Source: Salipiger marinus (lineage in GTDB: Bacteria > Pseudomonadota > Alphaproteobacteria > Rhodobacterales > Rhodobacteraceae). From it: DNA of 64,000 bases. Numbering within the stretch: position 1 is the stretch's first letter; every line of letters begins with the position of its first letter. The translations under genes and the position numbers were made by a program. This document shows, piece by piece, positions 1-8,129 of this stretch. The notes below the pieces were generated by a model. That model made no database searches. It saw only the letters and a program-made list of their open reading frames with translations, and had not been told where the DNA came from. The stretch covers positions 1 through 64,000 of the forward strand of contig NZ_FNEJ01000012.1 in assembly GCF_900100085.1 (NCBI RefSeq). Direction: 5' to 3'.

Positions 1-152
1 TCTTTCAGCCGGATGGCTTCTTCGACGGCGATCTCGTCAAACGGGTTCATCGACATCTTGACGTTGGCGAGATCGACACCGCTCCCGTCCGATTTGACCC
101 GGACCTTCACGTTGTAATCGATCACTCTTTTTACGGGGACGAGCAGTTTCAT
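1..152 (-). CDS. etfB: Electron transfer flavoprotein beta subunit, N-terminal part
   Basis: The minus strand reads from an ATG at 152 into a protein starting [20 protein letters not shown], followed by the [13 protein letters not shown] segment; both are typical of EtfB. Only the first 50 codons lie in the window and the 3' end runs off the left edge. EtfB with EtfA forms the FAD/AMP protein that takes electrons from acyl-CoA dehydrogenases and passes them to ETF-ubiquinone oxidoreductase. That fits the several acyl-CoA dehydrogenase genes in this window. It lies 52 bp downstream of the CitE-type lyase gene on the same strand; whether it shares that transcript cannot be told. Confidence 0.93.
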   Translation of the reverse strand, partial: MKLLVPVKRVIDYNVKVRVKSDGSGVDLANVKMSMNPFDEIAVEEAIRLK

Positions 153-204
153 GGGATCAATGCGTCTTTCCTGTTGCAGTCCGCTGCGGGCCCTTGGCGT
201 GGGG

Positions 205-1005
205 TCAGGCGGGCCGGGCCGTGGCGAGGATATGCCGCGCCCGCAGCCGCACCGGGTCGTCGATCATCGCGCCGTCCAGCGCGACCGCGCCTTCGCCGGA
301 GGCCAGCACCCGCCGCGCCCAGTCGATTTCGCGGTCGGTGGGCGCAAAGCCCCGCAGCACCTCCGGCACCTGCCGCGGGTGGATGCAGAGCTTTCCGGTC
401 ATGCCAAGCGCGCGCGCATGTTCGGCATCGCCCCGCGTCTCGTCGGGATCGTCGAGCCGGGCGGTGACGCCATCGACCGGGCCGGGCCTGCCCGCAAGGC
501 GCGAGGCAAGCACCAGCTCGCTGCGCGCGGGCAGCAGGATGTCGCGCTCATGCGCGCAGCCCAGATCGGCGCAGAAATCGATGGAGCCGAAGATCAGCCG
601 CGCCACGCCGGGCAGCGCCGCAAGGCGCCGCGCTTCGGCAAGGCCGCGGGCGGTCTCGATTAGGGCCAGCACCGGCACCCGCGCGCCAAGCTGGCGGCAG
701 AGCGCGTCCACCACCGCCGCATCTTCGGCCTTCGGCAGCACGATCCCGGCGACCGGCAGCGCGCTGACCGCCGCAAGATCGGCCTCGTGCCATGGCGTGC
801 CGCTGGCATTGATCCGCACCAGCACGGGTTTTGTGGTGAAATCGCAGCGCAGGGCGCGGCGCGCGGCCTCCTTCGCCTCGGGGGCCACGGCATCCTCCAG
901 ATCGAGGATCACCGCATCGGCCTCGCTCGCGGCGGCCTTGGCGAAGCGTTCGGGCCGGTTGGCGGGCACAAAAAGCGGGGCGCGGATCAGATCAAGGCTC
1001 ACCAT
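205..1005 (-). CDS. CitE-family (HpcH/HpaI) acyl-CoA lyase, candidate citramalyl-CoA lyase
   Basis: A 266-residue protein of the CitE/malyl-CoA lyase family, which cleaves beta-hydroxyacyl-CoA esters such as malyl-, citramalyl- or citryl-CoA. Visible family marks are [10 protein letters not shown] (12-21), the DLEDAVAP stretch (35-42), the Mg2+ ligands Glu117 (IETARG) and Asp143 (GSIDF), and CIHPRQ (207-212). The start [10 protein letters not shown] at 1005 overlaps the end of the preceding hydratase gene by 7 bp, so the two are translationally coupled. With the family III CoA-transferase and HTD2-type hydratase upstream, the natural guess is the lyase that splits citramalyl-CoA into acetyl-CoA and pyruvate. 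That specificity is inferred from gene order and was not tested; malyl-CoA is an alternative. Confidence 0.9.
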   Translation of the reverse strand: MVSLDLIRAPLFVPANRPERFAKAAASEADAVILDLEDAVAPEAKEAARRALRCDFTTKPVLVRINASGTPWHEADLAAVSALPVAGIVLPKAEDAAVVDALCRQLGARVPVLALIETARGLAEARRLAALPGVARLIFGSIDFCADLGCAHERDILLPARSELVLASRLAGRPGPVDGVTARLDDPDETRGDAEHARALGMTGKLCIHPRQVPEVLRGFAPTDREIDWARRVLASGEGAVALDGAMIDDPVRLRARHILATARPA

Positions 1006-1850
1006 TCCGCCCGCGCCTCCATCGCCACCGGACCCTCGGGGCAGGCGGTCCAGAGATCCAGCGCATCCCCGGACGCGCGGGCGTTGAGCAGCAGCGTCGC
1101 GCCGCCAAAGACCGGCGACAGGCTGCGGAAGCGGAACCGGGCCGGGGCGGCGCCGCGCAGGTCGGCGGCATAGTGCACCAGCAGCATCGCCTGCAGCGGC
1201 CCGTGCACCACAAGGCCGGGATAGCCTTCTTCGGCGGTGGTATAGGGCGCATCGTAATGGATGCGGTGGCTGTTGAAGGTCAGCGCGGAGTAGCGGAACA
1301 GCCGCGCGGGCGCGGTGTCGATGCGGCGCTGCTGTGCGCCCGCCGGAGCAGGCGGCGGCGGCGCGGCGGGTGCCGTCCCCGCCGGGGGTTCGTCGCGATA
1401 GACGATGTCCTGCCGTTCGGTCAGCATGTCGCGCCCGCCGCTGCGGAAATGATGGGTCACCGTCACGAAACAGAGCCGCCCCGACCGGCCCTGTTTCAGC
1501 GTCACATCCTCCACCACCGAGCGCCGGGTCACGGTTTCGCCGATCCGGGGGGCGGTGCGGAAGGTGAAGGCGCCGCCCGCCCACATGCGCCGGGGCAGCG
1601 GCACCGGCGGCAGGAAGCCGCCGCGCTGCGGATGCCCGTCCGGGCCAAGTGCGGCGGTGGGGGCGGTCGGCTGGCACAGGCAGTGATGGACCAGCAGCGG
1701 CGCCTCGGCACCCTCCCCGGTGGGGCCCTCGCGGTCGAGCGTGGCGTAAAGCCGCGCGACCAGATTGGGCGTCAGCGGTTCGGAGGCATGCTCTTCGCGG
1801 CCGATCCAGCCGCGCAGATGGTCAAGATCGAAATCCGGTGTGGCGGGCAT
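999..1850 (-). CDS. MaoC/HTD2-type hot-dog hydratase, candidate itaconyl- or mesaconyl-C4-CoA hydratase
   Basis: A 283-residue double hot-dog protein. The C-terminal half carries the hydratase-2-like segment NSHRIHYDAPYTT followed by EGYPGLVVHGPLQAMLL, the signature of the HTD2/mesaconyl-C4-CoA hydratase group. The N-terminal half has the FAS1-like dehydratase fold features (RMWAGGAFTF, then RDMLTERQDIVYR). Such enzymes add water to enoyl-CoA esters of dicarboxylic acids. It starts 2 bp after the CoA-transferase gene ends and overlaps the CitE-type lyase by 7 bp. In P. aeruginosa a hydratase in the equivalent context converts itaconyl-CoA to citramalyl-CoA; that role is proposed here from context. 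Mesaconyl-C4-CoA hydration is the main alternative. Confidence 0.87.
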   Translation of the reverse strand: MPATPDFDLDHLRGWIGREEHASEPLTPNLVARLYATLDREGPTGEGAEAPLLVHHCLCQPTAPTAALGPDGHPQRGGFLPPVPLPRRMWAGGAFTFRTAPRIGETVTRRSVVEDVTLKQGRSGRLCFVTVTHHFRSGGRDMLTERQDIVYRDEPPAGTAPAAPPPPAPAGAQQRRIDTAPARLFRYSALTFNSHRIHYDAPYTTAEEGYPGLVVHGPLQAMLLVHYAADLRGAAPARFRFRSLSPVFGGATLLLNARASGDALDLWTACPEGPVAMEARAEW

Positions 1851-1852
1851 GG

Positions 1853-2947
1853 TCAGCTCTCCAGCGGGTTCAGGGCAGGAACGGCGCCATAGGCGCGGGG
1901 CGCGTCGTCCCAGACCGGGGCGGGCGCGGGATAGGAGACGGGGCCGTTCGGGGTGTCGACCGTGATGCGCCGCAGATGCGGGTGGGCGGCAAGCCCCGCC
2001 ATGTCATTGACGAGGGCCAGCGCGACATCGGCGCGCAGCAGCGTCTCCACCGCCTCGGCGCCGCTGCGGCGGGCAAAGGCCGCCGCGACCAGCGCATCGG
2101 TTTCGGCCCGGTGTTCCACCCGCAGCACGTTGCTGCAGAAGCGCGGATCGTCGGCCAGATCCGCATCGCCCAGAAACAGCGCGCAGAGCTTGCGCCATTC
2201 CCGGTCGCTTTGCACCGACAGCAGAACCTGCGCGCCGTCCTTCGCAGTGAAGACGCCATAGGGGGCGATGGAGGGATGCGCGAGCCCGGCCCGTTTCGGG
2301 CTTTTGCCGCCCTCGTGGTTGAGCAGCGGCACGGTCAGCCAGTCGGCCATCACGTCGAACATGGAAATCGCGATGCTGGCGCCCTGACCGGTCCTGCCGC
2401 GCCGGATCAGCGCTTCGAGGATGGCCGACTGCGCGGTGGCGCCGGTGGCGATGTCGACCAGCGAAATGCCGACGCGGGCGGGTTCCGACGGGCCGCCGGT
2501 GATGGAGCAGAGCCCGGATTCCGCCTGCACCAGCAGGTCATAGGCCTTGCGGTCGGCCATCGGCCCGCCTTCGCCATAGCCCGAGATCGCGCAGGTGATC
2601 AGCTGCGGGAAGTCGCGCGCCAGCCGGTCGGCGCCAAAGCCAAGCCGGGCCAGCGCCCCGCGCTTGAGGTTCTGCACCAGCACGTCGGCGCTGGCGAGAA
2701 GCTGCGCCAGATCCTCCTGCCCGGAGGCGGAGGCGAGGTCGAGCGTGCGCGACTGCTTGCCCCGGTTGAGCCAGACGAAATAGCTCGACTGGCCCTTGGC
2801 CACATCGTCATAGCCGCGCGCGAAATCGCCTTCGGGGCGTTCGATCTTGATCACCTCGGCCCCGGCATCGGCAAGGCGCGAGGTGCAGAACGGCGCCGCC
2901 ACCGCCTGTTCGATGGCGACGACCCTGATCCCTTCGAGGGGCCGCAT
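1853..2947 (-). CDS. Family III (CaiB/BaiF) CoA-transferase
   Basis: A 364-residue family III CoA-transferase. The N-terminus MRPLEGIRVVAIEQAVAAPF and the segment IKIERPEGDFAR are standard for CaiB/BaiF proteins. Asp137, in KAYDLLVQA, matches the aspartate that forms the acyl-CoA intermediate in formyl-CoA transferase. The length is usual for the shorter members. Its ATG abuts the stop of the acyl-CoA dehydrogenase gene, and the hydratase begins 2 bp after it ends. Candidate reaction: transfer of CoA from succinyl-CoA to a C5 dicarboxylate such as itaconate. An intramolecular mesaconyl-CoA C1-C4 transferase is the other possibility, since that enzyme belongs to the same family. Confidence 0.9.
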   Translation of the reverse strand: MRPLEGIRVVAIEQAVAAPFCTSRLADAGAEVIKIERPEGDFARGYDDVAKGQSSYFVWLNRGKQSRTLDLASASGQEDLAQLLASADVLVQNLKRGALARLGFGADRLARDFPQLITCAISGYGEGGPMADRKAYDLLVQAESGLCSITGGPSEPARVGISLVDIATGATAQSAILEALIRRGRTGQGASIAISMFDVMADWLTVPLLNHEGGKSPKRAGLAHPSIAPYGVFTAKDGAQVLLSVQSDREWRKLCALFLGDADLADDPRFCSNVLRVEHRAETDALVAAAFARRSGAEAVETLLRADVALALVNDMAGLAAHPHLRRITVDTPNGPVSYPAPAPVWDDAPRAYGAVPALNPLES

Positions 2948-4110
2948 CAGAAGCTCCGGGGCAGGCCGAGCACATGTTCGGCGATGTAGGAAAGGATGAG
3001 GTTGGTGGAGATCGGCGCCACCTGATAGAGCCGCGTTTCCCGGAACTTGCGTTCGATGTCATATTCGCAGGCGAAGCCGAAGCCGCCATGGAACTGGATG
3101 CAGGCATTCGCCGCCTCCCAGCTGGCCTTGGCGGCGAGATATTTGGCCATGTTCGCCTCGGCGCCGCAGGGCTGGCCCGCGTCATACAGGCGGCAGGCTT
3201 TCTGGCGCATGAGATTGGCGGCCTCGATCTCGATATAGGCCTCGGCGATGGGGAACTGCACGCCCTGGTTCTGGCCGATGGCGCGGCCAAAGACCTGCCG
3301 TTCAGAGACATAGCGCACCACGCGGTCGGTGAACCAGTAGCCGTCCCCGATACATTCCGCCGCGATCAGCGCGCGTTCGGCATTGAGCCCGGTGAGGATA
3401 TATTTGAAGCCCTTGCCCTCTTCGCCGATCAGGTTTTCCACCGGAATCTCGAGATTGTCGAAGAACAGCTCGTTGGTCTCGTGGTTGACCATGTTGGGGA
3501 TCGGGCGCACCTCCATGCCGGAGGCCATCGCCTGCCTGATGTCGACAAGGAAGATCGACAGGCCTTCGGATTTCTTCTTCACCTCCGACAGCGGCGTGGT
3601 CCGGGCGAGCAGGATCATCAGATCCGAATGCTGCACGCGGCTGATCCAGACCTTCTGGCCGTTGATCACATAGCGGTCGCCCTTCCGCACGGCGGTGGTC
3701 TTGAGCTGGGTGGTGTCGGTGCCGGTGGTGGGTTCGGTCACGCCCATGGACTGCAGGCGCAGCTCGCCGCTGGCAAGCTTGGGCAGGATGCGCTGGCGCT
3801 GCTCCTCGGATCCGTGCCGCACCAGCGTGGTCATGTTGTACATCTGCCCGTGGCAGGCGCCGGAATTGCCGCCGGCGCGGTTGATCTCTTCCATGATGAC
3901 CGCCGCCTCGGTGAGCCCGAGCCCCGAGCCGCCATAGTCTTCGGGGATCAGCGCGGCCATCCATCCGGCCTTGGTCAGGGCATCGACGAACTCTTCGGGA
4001 TAGCCGCGGGCCGCGTCGATCCGGCGGTGATATTCGTCGGGAAAACTGGCGCAGAGCGCGCGCACCGCGTCGCGGATGTCCTGATGGTCGTCGCTGATCT
4101 GGTCGTACAC
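2947..4110 (-). CDS. Acyl-CoA dehydrogenase of the CoA-transferase-linked subgroup
   Basis: A flavin acyl-CoA dehydrogenase: Q-x-MGVTEPTTGTD and YVINGQKVWISR in the middle domain, and ERQVFGRAIGQNQGVQFPIA plus QFHGGFGFACEYDIER in the C-terminal domain. I place the start at GTG 4110 because GGAGGAGG lies 5 nt before it. An in-frame ATG at 4137 (396 residues) has only a poor site and would add nine residues. The usual catalytic YEGTS glutamate motif near the C-terminus is replaced by LYQVAPISTNLIL, so the base must be elsewhere, as in isovaleryl-CoA-type enzymes, or the substrate unusual. It is the first gene of a four-gene operon with CoA-transferase, hydratase and lyase. Confidence 0.9.
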   Translation of the reverse strand: MYDQISDDHQDIRDAVRALCASFPDEYHRRIDAARGYPEEFVDALTKAGWMAALIPEDYGGSGLGLTEAAVIMEEINRAGGNSGACHGQMYNMTTLVRHGSEEQRQRILPKLASGELRLQSMGVTEPTTGTDTTQLKTTAVRKGDRYVINGQKVWISRVQHSDLMILLARTTPLSEVKKKSEGLSIFLVDIRQAMASGMEVRPIPNMVNHETNELFFDNLEIPVENLIGEEGKGFKYILTGLNAERALIAAECIGDGYWFTDRVVRYVSERQVFGRAIGQNQGVQFPIAEAYIEIEAANLMRQKACRLYDAGQPCGAEANMAKYLAAKASWEAANACIQFHGGFGFACEYDIERKFRETRLYQVAPISTNLILSYIAEHVLGLPRSF

Positions 4111-4254
4111 CTGTGCCTCCTCCGGGTCTCGGGACATGGGGTTCCCCCCGTGTTTTCCCGATCATCCACCCCGGCAAGCCATAAATCAAATATCTGAATG
4201 GACTTGCTGAAATGCCGAAAATGCATGAATGGCGCGGCGCGCGGGGCGGCACGG
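4111..4254 (-). promoter_or_regulatory. Upstream region of the CoA-transferase/lyase operon
   Basis: About 145 bp between the start of the acyl-CoA dehydrogenase gene and the terminator of the SDR gene. The segment 4180-4235 is markedly AT-richer than its surroundings and must hold the promoter of the four-gene operon below. I see no convincing -35/-10 pair and no clear operator. Confidence 0.4.
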
Positions 4255-4284
4255 AAAAGGCGGCCCGACCAGAGCCGGGCCGCC
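4255..4284 (-). terminator. Rho-independent terminator of the iclR-SDR unit
   Basis: On the minus strand a perfect 9-bp stem GGCGGCCCG/CGGGCCGCC (4276-4284 with 4259-4267) has an 8-nt loop and is followed directly by TTTT. It lies 33 bp past the SDR stop codon and separates that unit from the next minus-strand operon. Confidence 0.8.
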
Positions 4285-4316
4285 CCTGCGCGGCTGGAGT
4301 GGTGCAGGCCCCGGGG

Positions 4317-5237
4317 TCAGACCGGATCCCAGCAGAATACGTCCGCCGAGACGTCAAGCGGCACGTAGCTTGCGCGCAGCGCCGGGATGGCATGGCTCGC
4401 GACGCTGTCGAGCGACCAGCCCTCGCTGCGCTGCACCGAGCGGACCGGGCGCGGCTGCGAGATGAGGAAAATCTCGTTGTTGCGCACGGCAAAGACCTGC
4501 CCGGTGGTGTCGGCGCCCGCGTCCGAGGCAAGATACAGCGCGACGGGCGCGATCTTTTCCGGCGACATCTCCTTCATGCGGTTCACCCGCTCTTCCTGTT
4601 CGGGGCTGTCGACCTTGATCGAGGAGGTCATGCGGCTCCATGCGAAGGGCGCGATGCAGTTGGAGCGGATGTTCCAGCGCTGCAGGTCAAGTGCCAGCGA
4701 TTTCGACAGGGCGGTGATCCCCAGCTTGGCGGCAGAGTAATTGGCCTGCGCAAGGTTGCCGATCAGGCCGGAGGTCGAGGTCATGTGGATCAGGCTGCCC
4801 GATCCCTGATCGCGCATCACGTCGGCAGCGGCGCGGCTTACGTTGAACGTGCCATAAAGATGGACCTTCACCACCGCGTCGAAATTTTCATAGGTCATCT
4901 TGTGGAAGAAGCTGTCGCGCAGGATGCCCGCGTTGTTCACCACCACATCCAGCCGACCGAAGGCGTCGGTCGCCTGCCGCACCATCGCCTGCGCCCCGGC
5001 GGGGTCGGTGACGTCATCGCCATTGGCGACGGCGCGCCCGCCCGCCCTGGTGATCTCGGCGACCGTGTCCTGCGCGGCGGCGCTGGAGGAGCGCTGGCCG
5101 TCCAGCGAGGCGCCGATGTCATTGACCACCACCGCCGCCCCGGCTTTCGCCGCCTCCATCGCGATGGCGCGACCGATGCCGCCGCCCGCGCCGGTCACCA
5201 GCATGACCTTCCCGTCTAGGGGTTTCATTTCAGACAT
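4317..5237 (-). CDS. SDR-family 3-hydroxyacyl-CoA dehydrogenase-like protein
   Basis: A 306-residue short-chain dehydrogenase/reductase. The NAD(P) motif TGAGGGIG is at 15-22, NNAG at 101-104, the catalytic Ser near 154-156, and YSAAK with Tyr167 and Lys171. The sequence resembles the dehydrogenase domain of multifunctional beta-oxidation enzyme type 2 (HSD17B4-like), including the VNDIGASLDG loop and a C-terminal tail of about 60 residues beyond the core. GGAGGAGAC precedes the ATG. It lies 24 bp downstream of the IclR gene and ends at a terminator. It probably oxidises the 3-hydroxyacyl-CoA made by the hydratases of the divergent operon, which otherwise lacks this step. Confidence 0.88.
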   Translation of the reverse strand: MSEMKPLDGKVMLVTGAGGGIGRAIAMEAAKAGAAVVVNDIGASLDGQRSSSAAAQDTVAEITRAGGRAVANGDDVTDPAGAQAMVRQATDAFGRLDVVVNNAGILRDSFFHKMTYENFDAVVKVHLYGTFNVSRAAADVMRDQGSGSLIHMTSTSGLIGNLAQANYSAAKLGITALSKSLALDLQRWNIRSNCIAPFAWSRMTSSIKVDSPEQEERVNRMKEMSPEKIAPVALYLASDAGADTTGQVFAVRNNEIFLISQPRPVRSVQRSEGWSLDSVASHAIPALRASYVPLDVSADVFCWDPV

Positions 5238-5261
5238 GTCTCCTCCGTCTTGTCTTGAACC

Positions 5262-6044
5262 TTAGGTGTCAGGGTCTGCGGGGCGGCCGAACAGGCAGCG
5301 TTCGATCTGGGCTGCGGCCCCGGCAAGGGCTGTGGCGATGGCGGCAAGGCTTTCATCGGTCTGCTGCCCCGCGATGGTGATGCTGCTCATGCCCAGCCGG
5401 GGCACGCCGCCTGCGTCGCGCGCCAGCGACGCGACGATGTCGAGCCCGCGGAACAGCTGGCTGCGGTCGCAGGCGGTGCGGGTGTCGCGCGCCTTCAGCA
5501 CATCGGCCCAGTAGCTTTCGAAACTCGGCGCGTCCTGCCAGCGCACGGTGGCGAAACCCTTGCGGGTCTGGGCCTCGGTCAGGCCCTTGGTGGCGGCGTA
5601 GCAGCGCCCGATCGCGCCGGAAAATACCGGCAGGCGGCTGTTCTGGGCCAGCACCGCGTGCAGGATGTTGGGCGCGGTGAAGCGGTCGGTCAGCACGATG
5701 CGGTCGGTCGGGGTGATCTGCCAGAGCGCGATCATGGTCTGATGGTCCTGCGCGATGGCGGTCAGCGCCGGGCGGATCACGTCAGCCGGGTTGGCCCCCA
5801 GCAGCGGCACCGCAAATTCCAGCAGCCCCATGCCCATGCGGTAGGTCTTGGCCGCGGGGTCGAAGCTCAGCAGCCCTTCATGGCTCAGCGTCCTGAGGAT
5901 GTTGAAGGCGGAGGAGACGTTCAGCCCGGTTTCCCGCGCGATCTGGGTGGCACCCATGGGGCGGCCCTGCGCGGCGACCAGACGCAGGATGCTCATGGCG
6001 TTCTGCACCGCGGGGACGAGTTTCTGTCCGGTATCGTCGACCAT
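5262..6044 (-). CDS. IclR-family transcriptional regulator
   Basis: A 260-residue IclR protein: an N-terminal winged helix (VQNAMSILRLVAAQGRPMGA, then ARETGLNVSSAFNILRTL) and a C-terminal ligand-binding domain of the GAF-like IclR type. I chose the ATG at 6044 because GAGGA stands 7 nt before it; in-frame ATGs at 6056 and 6068 lie within or next to a candidate operator. The gene faces the acyl-CoA dehydrogenase operon across about 90 bp and leads the SDR gene on its own strand. It is the likely regulator of both units, and its effector is probably an acyl-CoA or free acid of that pathway. Confidence 0.9.
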   Translation of the reverse strand: MVDDTGQKLVPAVQNAMSILRLVAAQGRPMGATQIARETGLNVSSAFNILRTLSHEGLLSFDPAAKTYRMGMGLLEFAVPLLGANPADVIRPALTAIAQDHQTMIALWQITPTDRIVLTDRFTAPNILHAVLAQNSRLPVFSGAIGRCYAATKGLTEAQTRKGFATVRWQDAPSFESYWADVLKARDTRTACDRSQLFRGLDIVASLARDAGGVPRLGMSSITIAGQQTDESLAAIATALAGAAAQIERCLFGRPADPDT

Positions 6045-6055
6045 TCCATTCCTCA

Positions 6056-6078
6056 TGTAGAATTGCATTTACTATACA
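6056..6078. promoter_or_regulatory. Candidate IclR operator between the divergent operons
   Basis: An imperfect inverted repeat, TGTAGAA and CTATACA separated by 9 bp, lies in the short intergenic space just upstream of iclR and 56 bp before the dehydrogenase ATG. The arms match at five of seven positions. Placement in an AT-rich divergent promoter fits an IclR site, but assignment rests on symmetry and position only. Confidence 0.45.
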
Positions 6079-6134
6079 GAATGATCTTGCTAGATCAAGG
6101 CCAGAACGGAATTGTGCCGAGGGAGGAAGGAACG

Positions 6135-7301
6135 ATGCCGGCAGGTGTGGATCGTGATGTATTTGAACAGCTTGTGGACAGCGTGGAGAGATTCGCCCGC
6201 GAGCGGCTGATCCCGGCGGAGCGCCGCGTCGAGGAAGAGGACGCCATCCCCGAAGAGATCGTGGCGGAGATGAAGGAGATGGGCCTGTTCGGCCTGTCCA
6301 CGCCCGAGGAATTTGGCGGCATCGGGCTCAACGTGCCGCAGGAGGCGCGGCTGATCGAGACGCTGTGTTATGCCTCGCTGACCTTCCGCTCGCTGATCGG
6401 CACCAATGTCGGCATCGGCTCGCAGGGCATCGTGATGGACGGCACGCAGGCGCAGAAGGAACGCTGGCTGCCCGGCGTGGCCAGCGGCGATGTCATCGCC
6501 TCCTTCGCGCTGACCGAACCCGACAACGGGTCTGATGCGGGCGGCATCCGCACCTCGGCGCGGCGCGATGGCGGCGATTTCGTGATCAACGGCACCAAGC
6601 GCTACATCACCAACGCGGTGCGCGCCGGGGTCTTCACGGTGTTTGCCCGCACCGATCCCGAAAAGGACGGCGCCGATGGCGTGTCGGCCTTCATCGTGCC
6701 GGCGGACACGCCGGGCATCACGGTGGCCAAGCCCGACCGCAAGCTGGGCCAGCGCGGCACCAAAACCTCTGACGTGATCTTTGACGATGTGCGCGTGCCG
6801 GACAGCGCCATCCTTGGCGGGCCGGACCGGCTCCATCAGGGGTTCCGCACCGCGATGAAGGTGCTTGACCGCGGGCGCATCCATGTGGGCGCGATGGCCG
6901 TGGGGCAGAGCCAGCGCATGCTCGACATTGCCACCGATTACGCGCTGGAGCGCAGGCAGTTCGGCAAGCCCATCGGCGAGCATCAGCTGGTGCAGGGGAT
7001 GCTGGCGGACTGTCAGGCAGAACTGCACGCGGCGCGCGCGCTGGTCCGGGCCAGCGCCGACACCTTCGACCGCGAGGGCAAGGCGATCATCGAGGCGGCC
7101 TGCACCAAGTATTTCTGCACCGAGGCGGCGGGCCGCATCGCCGACCGCGCGCTGCAGATCCATGGCGGCGCGGGCTATATGGCCGACTACGATATCGAAC
7201 GGCTTTACCGCGACATCCGCCTGCTGCGCATCTACGAAGGCACCAGCCAGATCCAGCAGCTGGTCATCGCCCGGCGCACGCTGGCGCAGCGGGCCGCCTG
7301 A
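6135..7301 (+). CDS. Acyl-CoA dehydrogenase
   Basis: A 388-residue acyl-CoA dehydrogenase of normal length. Marks are FALTEPDNGSDAGG and FVINGTKRYITNA (FAD and substrate site), ERRQFGKPIGEHQLVQG, QIHGGAGYMADYDIERLYRD, and the C-terminal IYEGTSQIQQLVIARR, which holds the usual catalytic glutamate. The ATG at 6135 follows GGGAGGAAGGAACG. An open frame continues upstream into the iclR gene but has no support. It is the first gene of an eight-gene plus-strand operon and performs the first oxidation of the acyl-CoA made by the synthetase gene further down. Electrons would go to ETF. Confidence 0.93.
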   Translation: MPAGVDRDVFEQLVDSVERFARERLIPAERRVEEEDAIPEEIVAEMKEMGLFGLSTPEEFGGIGLNVPQEARLIETLCYASLTFRSLIGTNVGIGSQGIVMDGTQAQKERWLPGVASGDVIASFALTEPDNGSDAGGIRTSARRDGGDFVINGTKRYITNAVRAGVFTVFARTDPEKDGADGVSAFIVPADTPGITVAKPDRKLGQRGTKTSDVIFDDVRVPDSAILGGPDRLHQGFRTAMKVLDRGRIHVGAMAVGQSQRMLDIATDYALERRQFGKPIGEHQLVQGMLADCQAELHAARALVRASADTFDREGKAIIEAACTKYFCTEAAGRIADRALQIHGGAGYMADYDIERLYRDIRLLRIYEGTSQIQQLVIARRTLAQRAA

Positions 7302-7304
7302 GCG

Positions 7305-7724
7305 ATGGCGGCGCAAAGGCCGCGCAGCCTTGCCGACATGCCGCCGCAGTCGAAGTTCTCGATCCTTCTGGGGATCGAGATCCTCCGCTGCACGCCGGAG
7401 GAGGTGGTCTGCACGATGACGGTGACCGAGGACATGTCGAACCGCAACGGGGTGCTGCATGGCGGCGCGCTGATGACGCTGTCGGATACTGCGGCGGGGA
7501 CCGCGTCCTTCATCTGCAGCCCGGCAGAGATCTCCAACACCACGGTCGAGGCAAAGACCAATTTCATCCGCCCGGTCAAGCTGGGCGACACGGTGACCGC
7601 GCGCTGCGTGCCGGTCCATGTGGGCCGGGCAACCTCGGTGCTGCAGGTCACCATGACGCGCGGCGACGGCAAGGTCGTTGGCGTGACCAGCCAGACCCAC
7701 CTGTATCTGGGCTGGAAAGACTGA
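7305..7724 (+). CDS. PaaI-type hot-dog thioesterase
   Basis: A 139-residue single hot-dog protein. The conserved NRNGVLHGGALMTLSDTA helix segment and the VEAKTNFIRPVKLGDTV strand are those of the PaaI/YdiI thioesterase group, which hydrolyses acyl-CoA esters. It begins 3 bp after the dehydrogenase stop codon. In this operon it probably releases CoA from dead-end or accumulated intermediates. The substrate cannot be read from the sequence. Confidence 0.88.
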   Translation: MAAQRPRSLADMPPQSKFSILLGIEILRCTPEEVVCTMTVTEDMSNRNGVLHGGALMTLSDTAAGTASFICSPAEISNTTVEAKTNFIRPVKLGDTVTARCVPVHVGRATSVLQVTMTRGDGKVVGVTSQTHLYLGWKD

Positions 7725-7748
7725 AAAAAGCGCGAAAGGGGAGGAGCG

Positions 7749-8129
7749 ATGACGGAGATCACGACAGGCAAGGCCGGGCCGCAGGCCACCTATGAGGCCT
7801 ATCTTGCAGCGGGGCGGTTCATGATCCAGCGCGCCGACAGCACCGGCGAATACGTGTTCTGGCCGCGCGTGCTGGCGCCTTCGGGGGCGACCGATCTGCG
7901 CTGGGTCGAGGCGAAGGGCACCGGCACGGTCTATGCCATCACGGTGAACCGGTCGCGCGGCGGGTCGTGGAACGTGGCGCTGGTGGATCTGGATGAGGGC
8001 GTGCGCCTGATGTCGGCGCTTCCGGCGGTGGAGACCGCGAGCATCGGCGCCCGGGTGAAGGCGCGGATCGAGACCACCGAGGACGGCCCGCGCGTGGTCT
8101 TTGACCTGATCGAGGAGGGCGCGGCATGA
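7749..8129 (+). CDS. DUF35 OB-fold protein, zinc-ribbon cysteines lost
   Basis: A 126-residue DUF35-type protein, the small acyl-CoA-binding partner usually encoded beside SCP2-like thiolases. The OB-fold signature LRWVEAKGTGTVYAITV (50-66) is intact. In the N-terminal segment where the family normally has a CxxC...CxxC zinc ribbon, this protein reads QRADSTGEYVFWPRVLAPSG; it has no cysteine at all. It overlaps the thiolase gene by 4 bp (ATGA), which supports a complex of the two. The family is thought to assist thiolase or aldolase partners in CoA-ester side-chain degradation, so a helper role here is inferred. Confidence 0.85.
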   Translation: MTEITTGKAGPQATYEAYLAAGRFMIQRADSTGEYVFWPRVLAPSGATDLRWVEAKGTGTVYAITVNRSRGGSWNVALVDLDEGVRLMSALPAVETASIGARVKARIETTEDGPRVVFDLIEEGAA

